From RGIG1666 sp045595745 (GTDB lineage Bacteria > Bacillota > Clostridia > UBA1381 > UBA9506), in contig JAZOBB010000038.1 of assembly GCA_045595745.1 (NCBI GenBank), positions 1-28,673 on the forward strand: 28,673 nt of DNA. Reading direction: 5' to 3'. The notes below the pieces were generated by a model that searched no databases, had not been told where the DNA came from, and saw nothing but the letters and a program-made list of their open reading frames with translations. The translations under genes and the position numbers were made by a program. Position 1 is the first letter of the stretch. Each line of letters starts with the position of its first letter. Shown here one piece after another: positions 6,533 through 12,978 of this stretch.

Positions 6533-7387
6533 GTGGATAACAAAAGAGCAATTGAACTTAAAATCATTGCAAACCGCATACGCAAAGACGCACTTACAGC
6601 TGTATACAGCGCGTCTGCCGGACATCCGGGAGGTTCGTTGTCAATAGCTGACGTTTTAGCGGTGCTTTACTTTGAGGTAATGAATGTAGACCCTAAAAAT
6701 CCGTCAGACCCTGACCGTGACCGTTTTGTACTGTCTAAGGGTCATGCTGCACCGGCTCTTTACGGTGTACTCGCTGAGCGTGGATATTTTCCGGTCGAGG
6801 ATATGACAACATTCAGAAAAATCGGCAGCTATCTTCAGGGTCATCCTGATATGAAGGGTGTACCGGGTGTAGATATGTCTACAGGTTCGTTAGGTCAGGG
6901 CATATGCGCTGCAAACGGAATGGCGTTAGCGGCTAAGATAGATAAAAAGGATTACCGCGTTTATACCATCTTAGGCGACGGTGAGCTTGAAGAAGGTCAG
7001 GTATGGGAGGCAGCAATGTATGCTCCGCACTATAAGCTTGATAACCTGACTGCGTTTGTTGACTTTAACGGTCTTCAGATTGATGGAGATATAGCTGAGG
7101 TTATGTCACCTCTTCCGATTGATAAAAAGTTCGAAGCATTTGGTTGGAACGTTATGGTTGTAGATGCACACGATATAATTAAGCTCTACGAGGCGATTTG
7201 TGAGGCTAAAACTGTTAAGGGTAAGCCAACGATGATTATTTTAAAGAGCATTAAGGGCAAGGGTGTTTCGTTTATGGAAAACAATCCTGCATGGCATGGA
7301 AGTGCTCCTAACGAAGAGCAGTACAATCAGGCTATCTCAGAGCTTGATGCACAGATAAAAGAGCTGGAGGTGCAGTTAAATGGGTAA
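6533..7387 (+). CDS. Transketolase, N-terminal (thiamine diphosphate-binding) subunit
   Basis: The 284-residue subunit corresponds to the first third of full-length transketolase. It shows SAGHPGGSLS (residues 28-37), SKGHAAPALYG (68-78) and the thiamine diphosphate/Mg motif GDGELEEGQVWEA (148-160), ending in FNGLQIDG (178-185). With the next gene it forms a split transketolase that moves two-carbon units in the non-oxidative pentose phosphate pathway. This arrangement is common in Clostridia and archaea. The start is a GTG at 6533 after AAGGGGAT. It overlaps the C-terminal subunit gene by 8 bases, pointing to coupled translation and equal amounts of the two chains. Confidence 0.95.
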   Translation: MDNKRAIELKIIANRIRKDALTAVYSASAGHPGGSLSIADVLAVLYFEVMNVDPKNPSDPDRDRFVLSKGHAAPALYGVLAERGYFPVEDMTTFRKIGSYLQGHPDMKGVPGVDMSTGSLGQGICAANGMALAAKIDKKDYRVYTILGDGELEEGQVWEAAMYAPHYKLDNLTAFVDFNGLQIDGDIAEVMSPLPIDKKFEAFGWNVMVVDAHDIIKLYEAICEAKTVKGKPTMIILKSIKGKGVSFMENNPAWHGSAPNEEQYNQAISELDAQIKELEVQLNG

Positions 7388-8318
7388 GGTAGCAACGCGT
7401 GAGGCTTATGGTCTTGCTTTAGCTGAATTTGGTGATACATACGATTTTGTTGTTTTAGATGCAGATCTTTCAAAATCTACAAAAACAGATACATTTAAGA
7501 AAAAATTTCCCGAAAGATTCTTTAATACAGGAATCGCAGAGGCAAATATGATGTCTACTGCGGCGGGACTGGCTGCTTGCGGAAAAACTGTATTTGCAAG
7601 CTCGTTTGCAATGTTTGCGGCAGGCAGAGCCTTTGAGCAGATTCGTAACTCTATCTGCTATCCTAAGCTTAATGTAAAAATCGGTGCAACTCATGCCGGA
7701 ATTTCTGTCGGTGAGGACGGTGCGACCCATCAGTGCTTAGAGGATATTGCTTTAATGCGTTCTCTTCCGAATATGACAATTATTAATCCTGCCGATGCAA
7801 CAGAAGCTATTTGTGCAGTAGAGGCAGCGTTAAAGCATGACGGACCAGTATATTTAAGATTTGGTCGTTTAGCTGTTCCGGAAATGTTTGAACGTTCAAG
7901 CTACAAGTTTGAGCTTGGTAAGGGAGTAGAATTAAAAGACGGAAAAGATGTTACAATCGTAGCAACCGGCTTGATGGTTCCCGAGGCATTAGAGGCGCAG
8001 ACAATCCTTTCAGAGAAAGGAATAAGTGCACGTGTTATAAATATTCATACGATAAAACCGATTGACCGAGATATTTTAGTTAAAGCGGCAAAAGAGACAG
8101 GTGCAATCGTAACTGCCGAAGAACATAGTGTAATCGGTGGCTTAGGCAGCGCAGTTGCAGAGGTGCTGTGTGAAGAATGCCCTGTTCCGATGAGAAGAGT
8201 AGGTACACAGGATAAGTTCGGACAGTCAGGAAAACCTGCACCGCTTCTTGAAATGTACGGCTTGACCGCGGCTAATATTGCAAAGCAGGCTGAAGAAGTA
8301 ATAAAGTTAAAAAAATAA
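7380..8318 (+). CDS. Transketolase, C-terminal (pyrimidine-binding and C-terminal domain) subunit
   Basis: The 312-residue second half of the split enzyme. It contains the pyrimidine-binding domain with the catalytic glutamate in NTGIAEANM (E54). IGATHAGISVGEDGATHQ (101-118) is the conserved active-site loop. The C-terminal transketolase domain is visible in IVATGLMVPEALEA (193-206) and TAEEHSVIGGLGSAVAE (235-251). ATG at 7380 follows GGAGGTGCAGTTAA inside the end of the previous gene. A DXPS/pyruvate dehydrogenase E1-beta relation is excluded by the pairing with a transketolase N-terminal half. It is the last gene of the cysE operon, closed by a strong terminator. Confidence 0.95.
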   Translation: MGKVATREAYGLALAEFGDTYDFVVLDADLSKSTKTDTFKKKFPERFFNTGIAEANMMSTAAGLAACGKTVFASSFAMFAAGRAFEQIRNSICYPKLNVKIGATHAGISVGEDGATHQCLEDIALMRSLPNMTIINPADATEAICAVEAALKHDGPVYLRFGRLAVPEMFERSSYKFELGKGVELKDGKDVTIVATGLMVPEALEAQTILSEKGISARVINIHTIKPIDRDILVKAAKETGAIVTAEEHSVIGGLGSAVAEVLCEECPVPMRRVGTQDKFGQSGKPAPLLEMYGLTAANIAKQAEEVIKLKK

Positions 8319-8329
8319 AAGATATTATT

Positions 8330-8367
8330 AAAAAAGCAGTAAAAACAAAGTTTTTACTGCTTTTTTT
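8330..8367 (+). terminator. Terminator at end of the cysE-transketolase operon (probably bidirectional)
   Basis: A perfect 17-bp stem (8330-8346 with 8350-8366), containing GCAGTAAAAAC, closes on a three-base loop and runs into seven T. A-runs on the left give it a U-tract in the other direction too. It can therefore also end the convergent creatininase-family gene, which stops 48 bases away. Confidence 0.9.
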
Positions 8368-8414
8368 GTTTAGAGATATGAGTCTCTTTGCGCTCTGGAC
8401 AATTTTAACATTCC

Positions 8415-9209
8415 TTATTTATTCTGTTCATTTACCATATCAACATACTTAACTAATTCTTCTACCATCTCGTCAGCAACAAGCTTTCCTAATTCAGGAG
8501 TTGCAAGTTCAGGGAAGCCCATAACTCCGACCTCAATTTCAGGTCTCTGGAAGATTTCTTCAACGATATAAGGATGCTCAATCTTTTTATGGCTTGTTGC
8601 ATACCAGTCAGGGTCAGTACGCATCATTTTTGCTGAATATGGGTCATCTATGCACACATCATCCTGAACCAAGTCGGGTCTCCAGTGCATCATTAAAGCG
8701 GTTTCTACCTGACCTGCGTGAATATCACGCTCCGGCAGCTGATTAAACAAATCAAGCCAGGTCTGCGAAAGCTCGAAGCATTCAATCATTGAAATAGTAA
8801 CTTCTTTAGCAACCTTTTTATCACGTCTTAACAGCATCTGAAGAGCACTTTTAACTGCTATGGTGTTGTCTGTTCCGCCGTGACCTAAGAAAATGATAAC
8901 ATTTTTAAATCCTGTGCGTATGAACTCTGAACATATTTCGGTAAGATATGTAGCAAATACATTAGGATTAATGTTAATTGTACCTGTTAATTCACCGCCC
9001 GAAAATGAATAGTTAACCGACGGTGCTACGACTGCATTTAAGCGGTCGCCAGCCTGAATAAGCGGCTGAACTGCCATATGAATATCAGTAGTGAGTGGCA
9101 GATGATAACCGTGTTGTTCAACAATAGCAACGGGAATTATTATAGTTTTGCAGGTTTTAAGTGTTTCTTTAAGATCACGAACACTCATTTCGTTAAGAAA
9201 ATATGCCAT
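8415..9209 (-). CDS. Creatininase-family amidohydrolase
   Basis: A 264-residue member of the metal-dependent creatininase/MftE/FAPy-deformylase family, which cleave cyclic or linear amides. The metal-binding set is complete: EQHGYHLPLTTD (E31, H33, H36, D42), LGHGG (H110) and HAGQVETALMM (H164, E169). Its substrate cannot be named from sequence; true creatininase is only one of many activities in the family. ATG at 9209 follows AAAGGATAATAATT. It is the third gene of a minus-strand group with a sugar isomerase/epimerase and a dehydrogenase, but has its own strong promoter. It may therefore be expressed both with and apart from them. Confidence 0.87.
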   Translation of the reverse strand: MAYFLNEMSVRDLKETLKTCKTIIIPVAIVEQHGYHLPLTTDIHMAVQPLIQAGDRLNAVVAPSVNYSFSGGELTGTININPNVFATYLTEICSEFIRTGFKNVIIFLGHGGTDNTIAVKSALQMLLRRDKKVAKEVTISMIECFELSQTWLDLFNQLPERDIHAGQVETALMMHWRPDLVQDDVCIDDPYSAKMMRTDPDWYATSHKKIEHPYIVEEIFQRPEIEVGVMGFPELATPELGKLVADEMVEELVKYVDMVNEQNK

Positions 9210-9245
9210 AATTATTATCCTTTTAACATTATAATTTATATCAAA

Positions 9246-9274
9246 ATAATATCACAACAGGCATATATTGTCAA
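9246..9274 (-). promoter_or_regulatory. Sigma-A promoter of the creatininase-family gene
   Basis: On the minus strand a perfect TTGACA (9274-9269), a 17-base spacer and TATTAT (9251-9246) with extended TGA. It lies between the stop of the dehydrogenase gene and the creatininase start. Confidence 0.85.
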
Positions 9275-9307
9275 TAAACAGATTTTAATAAATCACTACA
9301 AATTTTA

Positions 9308-10303
9308 TTAGTTTATTGCCTTTTTTATACCTTCTAAAGCCAGCTCAACAGAACGAGCACCCTCTGCTAAAGAAGCAATATTCGGAAGTGACGGATTTTC
9401 TAAAAGCTCAACAAAATATTTAAGCTCGTTATAATATCCGCCAAGGCTTGAAATGTTGCCACTGCCTGCTGTTCCTATATCGGCCTTTGAAAGCTCAGGA
9501 GTAAATTTTCCACCATCGGCAGGATAAACAATAAACTCACCAAGTGCAGAATCGTGATATACGGTTGCTTTTTCAAATCTTACGCAAAATGCCATAGAAA
9601 ATCTGAAATCAGCAGGATAGCTCCAGCAGCCTTCTGCATTTAAAACAGCATCGTCATAGATGTACGAGGTCATCATATATTCGGTAAGACCTTCTTTTTC
9701 TTCTAAACCAACGGCTTTAACTTCTTTAGGCTCGCCCATTAAGTATCTTATAAAGTCAATATCGTGAATGTGAAGGTCTAAAGCCATACCACCGCTTTTT
9801 TCAGCATCGTGGAGCCAATTTTCCCAAGCCCATTCAGGACGTGGAGAAAGTCTTTTAAACGAACCGCTTATAAGCTTTCCGTAAGTGCCTTTTTCTTTTA
9901 CGTCTTTGAGCCAAGCGTATTCATCCCAGAAACGAATAACCTGACCAACCTGAACGATTTTTCCGGTCTCTTTCTGAACCTTTAAAAGATTTTCTGCTTC
10001 TTCATTGCTACGGCAAAGAGGCTTTTCAACAAATACGTGACGGTCGTTTTTCATTGCCATTACAGCATATTTTTCGTGAAGATATGTAGGCAGGCAAATA
10101 TCAACGAAGTCAACATTTTCTGCTTTAATTAAATCTTCGCCGTCAGCATATATTTTAGCACCGAACATATCGGCAAGCTCTTTTGCCTTGTCATTTCTTA
10201 TGTCTGCAACTGCAACAACCTCTACTTTATCAGAAAGAGCCTTATAGCAATTTGCATGCATTGTACCCATATATCCGCAACCGATTAAACCAACTTTTAA
10301 CAT
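9308..10303 (-). CDS. Gfo/Idh/MocA family dehydrogenase (inositol 2-dehydrogenase-like)
   Basis: The 331-residue protein starts with the nucleotide-binding VGLIGCGYMGTMHA (residues 4-17). It carries the catalytic VEKPL at 92-96 and GGMALDLHIHDIDFIRYLMG (171-190). The D-x-H-x-H-D pattern resembles that of inositol and glucose-fructose type dehydrogenases. It is likely to act on the C2 or C3 hydroxyl of a sugar, inositol or sugar acid. The overall type differs from the other family member in this window (no EAMWTRF block). ATG at 10303 follows GAAAGGATTGATTTATT, a rather long spacing. It lies 17 bases downstream of the isomerase/epimerase gene, almost certainly in one transcript with it. Confidence 0.88.
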   Translation of the reverse strand: MLKVGLIGCGYMGTMHANCYKALSDKVEVVAVADIRNDKAKELADMFGAKIYADGEDLIKAENVDFVDICLPTYLHEKYAVMAMKNDRHVFVEKPLCRSNEEAENLLKVQKETGKIVQVGQVIRFWDEYAWLKDVKEKGTYGKLISGSFKRLSPRPEWAWENWLHDAEKSGGMALDLHIHDIDFIRYLMGEPKEVKAVGLEEKEGLTEYMMTSYIYDDAVLNAEGCWSYPADFRFSMAFCVRFEKATVYHDSALGEFIVYPADGGKFTPELSKADIGTAGSGNISSLGGYYNELKYFVELLENPSLPNIASLAEGARSVELALEGIKKAIN

Positions 10304-10320
10304 AATAAATCAATCCTTTC

Positions 10321-11160
10321 TTAAGCTCTTTTCAAAATTTTATCCATAGAATTTGATGTGTTATACAAAATTGTTTCAGGATAAAGTGCATACGGCGGCA
10401 ACATTTCAGCAGTTACCCAACCGTCATATCCAACGTCATCTAAAGCCTTTTTAACAGCTACATAGTCAACGTTTCCTGCCAAAAGGTCAACAAAACCGCT
10501 TAGTGTACCAACATCACGTCTGTAATCTTTAAAGTGTACTTTTTTAATTCTTTTATTTAAAATTTTAATCCAATGCTCAGGATATCCGCTGTATAAAACA
10601 TTACCCACATCAAAATACGAGCAAACATAGGGAGAATTTACCTTGTCAAGCAAATCGCGCATCTCGAGTGGTGAAAGCAAAAACTTGTTCCATACGTTTT
10701 CAATACAAAGCTCTACCTTAAATTTTTCAGCAATCGGTGCAAGCTCTTTTAAAGCAGCTAAGCAACGGTCGTAAGCAACATCGTATTCAACAACTTCGCT
10801 ACCGGGTTCAAAATCAACGCCAACAGCACCGGGAACAACCAAAATACTCTGGCATCCCAACCATGATGCAACTTCTAATTGTTTTTTGGTAATTTCAATT
10901 GCTTCGCGTCTTACCTCTTCGCTGCTTGCGGTGTAGTTTTTCTGCCAGTATAATCCGCAAGCCACACTATAAAGCTCAATGCCTGCATCTTTTGCATACT
11001 GCTTAACTTTTTCAATATCCTCTTTAGTAGATTTTAAACTAACTTCACCCTCTGTGTCAAGTGCAACTTCAACACCCTCAAATCCTGCATCTTTGGCAAG
11101 CTCAAAGCATTTTTTTAAGCTCGGCTCTGCAAAAGACCATATGCTTATACCTTTTTTCAT
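10321..11160 (-). CDS. Sugar phosphate isomerase/epimerase (xylose isomerase-like TIM barrel)
   Basis: The 279-residue protein begins GISIWSF and continues with the repeated strand-helix pattern of the AP endonuclease 2/xylose isomerase superfamily. The expected four metal ligands can be placed: E154 (LCIENVWNKFLLSP), D184 (YFDVGN), H209 (VHFKDYRRD) and E252 (TAEML). The motif order resembles hexulose-phosphate 3-epimerases and inosose/ketose isomerases. The exact substrate is unknown. ATG at 11160 has a textbook AAGGAGGT site. It is the first gene of the minus-strand operon and faces a divergent AraC-type regulator, whose candidate operator lies between them. Confidence 0.87.
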   Translation of the reverse strand: MKKGISIWSFAEPSLKKCFELAKDAGFEGVEVALDTEGEVSLKSTKEDIEKVKQYAKDAGIELYSVACGLYWQKNYTASSEEVRREAIEITKKQLEVASWLGCQSILVVPGAVGVDFEPGSEVVEYDVAYDRCLAALKELAPIAEKFKVELCIENVWNKFLLSPLEMRDLLDKVNSPYVCSYFDVGNVLYSGYPEHWIKILNKRIKKVHFKDYRRDVGTLSGFVDLLAGNVDYVAVKKALDDVGYDGWVTAEMLPPYALYPETILYNTSNSMDKILKRA

Positions 11161-11204
11161 AGTTTTTACCTCCTTGATTTTTTGTTAATTTTATGATAAA
11201 ATAA

Positions 11205-11222
11205 ATTCACAATATTATGAAT
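11205..11222. promoter_or_regulatory. Candidate operator: 18-bp near-palindrome in the divergent AraC/epimerase region
   Basis: ATTCACAATATTATGAAT differs from its own reverse complement at a single base pair. It lies in the middle of the 108-bp divergent intergenic region. On the plus side it overlaps the position where a -35 of the regulator gene would be (TATAAT at 11243-11248). On the minus side it is about 45 bases upstream of the epimerase start, where the -10-like TAAAAT has no good -35, as expected for an activator-dependent promoter. Confidence 0.5.
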
Positions 11223-11242
11223 ACATTTTTTTATTCTGAAAG

Positions 11243-11248
11243 TATAAT
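11243..11248 (+). promoter_or_regulatory. -10 element of the AraC-type regulator gene
   Basis: TATAAT stands 20 bases before the start codon. The -35 at 17 bases distance (AATACA) is poor and abuts the 18-bp palindrome, consistent with regulated or autoregulated expression. Confidence 0.5.
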
Positions 11249-11268
11249 TTTGTAAACGGGATGGTTAT

Positions 11269-12144
11269 ATGAAATTAAATTATGTAAAACATAAAATTGC
11301 TAATTTAATAAGCATAAACAAGATTGTGACGATACATTATTACGAGCTTGATAAAAGCTTTAGCTTTGACGGTGAAAGTCACAATTTTTGGGAAATGGTG
11401 TATGTTGATGCGGGTCAGGTTGAAATAAGCGCAGACGGCCGTGAATATTGCTTAAAACAGGGCGATATAGCCTTTCACAAGCCTAATGAGTTTCACACAA
11501 TTAAAGCAGACGGAAAGACTGCGGCTAATGTTTTTGTAATATCGTTTGTGTGTTCATCAGAGGCGATAAAGTTCTTTAAAAACAAGGTAATGGCTGTGCC
11601 GGCAAAACTAAAAAAGCATATATCTACAATCATTGAAGAAAGCGAACAGTCGTTTAATCTTATGTCGGTAAGCGAAGTAAAACTTCAGATGAAAGCAGAT
11701 TCGCCGATTGGCGGACAACAAATGATAAGAACACACTTAGAGCAGTTTTTAATTATGCTTATAAGAAGTGAGCAAAAAGCAGACGGTATCAGAATCTTTC
11801 CAACTAAAGAGAGTATGGAAAATCATCTGGTCGGTCAGATGATTCAGATGATTGATGACAGCATTTACGGAAGAATATCGGTTGAAGAAATATGTGCAGA
11901 GTTAAATTATTCAAGAGCATATCTTTCGAAAATATTTAAAGCATCATCTGGATATACGATTTTAGAATACACCCTCTTGCGCAAGATTCAAGAGGCGAAA
12001 AAATTAATACGTGAAGATACTTATAATTTTTCTCAAATATCGGATAAACTTGATTTTGATAATCCGCACTATTTTTCAAGAGTGTTTAAAAGAATTGCCA
12101 ATATGACGCCGAGCGAATATAAAAAATCGGTTAAAAATCCTTAA
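11269..12144 (+). CDS. AraC-family transcriptional regulator
   Basis: The 291-residue protein has an N-terminal cupin sensing domain (FWEMVYVDAGQVEISADG then LKQGDIAFHKPNEFHTI, roughly residues 40-85). The C-terminal AraC-type double helix-turn-helix spans residues 195-288. The first helix-turn-helix is in ISVEEICAELNYSRAYLSKIFK and the second in NFSQISDKLDFDNPHYFSRVFK, ending with the family hallmark MTPSEYKK. It is divergent from the epimerase-dehydrogenase operon and probably activates it in response to the sugar or metabolite that the operon handles. ATG at 11269 follows GGGATGGTTAT. The palindrome in the intergenic region is its most likely binding site. Ligand unknown. Confidence 0.92.
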   Translation: MKLNYVKHKIANLISINKIVTIHYYELDKSFSFDGESHNFWEMVYVDAGQVEISADGREYCLKQGDIAFHKPNEFHTIKADGKTAANVFVISFVCSSEAIKFFKNKVMAVPAKLKKHISTIIEESEQSFNLMSVSEVKLQMKADSPIGGQQMIRTHLEQFLIMLIRSEQKADGIRIFPTKESMENHLVGQMIQMIDDSIYGRISVEEICAELNYSRAYLSKIFKASSGYTILEYTLLRKIQEAKKLIREDTYNFSQISDKLDFDNPHYFSRVFKRIANMTPSEYKKSVKNP

Positions 12145-12202
12145 ATCCCTAACTTAAAAGGTTTTTTGAAAAATTTTACTTTCTTTTTTTATAAAAATTC
12201 TG

Positions 12203-12208
12203 TATAAT
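12203..12208 (+). promoter_or_regulatory. -10 element upstream of tcdA
   Basis: TATAAT lies 20 bases before the tcdA start. No convincing -35 is found at 16-18 bases, where the sequence is T-rich (TTTCTT). No terminator is seen between the AraC gene and tcdA, so read-through is possible. Confidence 0.4.
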
Positions 12209-12228
12209 ATATATAGATTGGCGGTGAT

Positions 12229-12948
12229 GTGGTGGAAGATGCATTTAAAAGAACAGAGCGGCTTTTAGGAAGTGCTGCAATGGATAAACTTAAAAACTCT
12301 GACATTTTGTTGTTTGGAGTAGGCGGAGTAGGCAGCTTTGTTGCAGAAGCTTTGGTTCGTTCAGGGGTTGGTAATCTTACTATAGTTGATAATGATGTAG
12401 TGTGCGTGACGAATATAAACCGCCAGATTCACGCAACGGTGCACACAGTTGGCAGACCGAAAACTACAGTTATGAAAGAGCGGCTTTTATCAATTAATCC
12501 GGAGTGTAATGTACGCACAATTGAGCATTTTTATCTTCCCGATGACGATGGCGGAATAATTACAGACCAATACGATTATATAATAGATGCAATAGATACT
12601 GTAAGTGCAAAAATTGATATTGTAATAAAAGCTCAGGCTCTAAGCATCCCGATTATAAGCTGTATGGGAACAGGCAATAAGCTACATCCCGAGCAGCTTG
12701 AGCTTTCAGATATTTTCGAAACTTCGGTATGCCCGTTGTGCAGAGTAATGAGAAATGAACTTAAAAAACGAGGCATTAAAAAACTTCGGGTGGTATATTC
12801 TAAAGAACAGCCAATAGTACCTAAATATAACGAAGAACAAGAAGAGAGCAGAAAAAGAGCACCGGGCAGTACGGCTTTTGTACCGTCTGCGGCAGGTCTT
12901 ATTATTGCCTCGGAGGTGGTCAACAATCTTACGCAAGACTGTAGATAG
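12229..12948 (+). CDS. tcdA: tRNA threonylcarbamoyladenosine dehydratase
   Basis: An E1-like ATP-dependent enzyme that cyclises t6A at position 37 of ANN-reading tRNAs. The 239 residues show the adenylation fold: LFGVGGVGSFVAEAL (28-42, nucleotide loop), IVDNDVVCVTNINRQ (52-66, with the conserved N-x-N-R-Q) and DYIIDAIDTVSAK (116-128). CPLC (168-171) is followed by RKRAPGSTAFVPSAAGLIIASEVV near the C-terminus (longest runs RAPGSTAFV and PSAAGLI). These features separate TcdA/CsdL from ThiF and MoeB. I accept the GTG at 12229, preceded by GGCGGTGAT; a second GTG follows directly. The downstream topoisomerase gene starts 30 bases later and is probably cotranscribed. It substitutes for no other gene in this window. 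Confidence 0.92.
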   Translation: MVEDAFKRTERLLGSAAMDKLKNSDILLFGVGGVGSFVAEALVRSGVGNLTIVDNDVVCVTNINRQIHATVHTVGRPKTTVMKERLLSINPECNVRTIEHFYLPDDDGGIITDQYDYIIDAIDTVSAKIDIVIKAQALSIPIISCMGTGNKLHPEQLELSDIFETSVCPLCRVMRNELKKRGIKKLRVVYSKEQPIVPKYNEEQEESRKRAPGSTAFVPSAAGLIIASEVVNNLTQDCR

Positions 12949-12978
12949 CTTGCTTTAATAAACAATCAGGAGGAAAGT

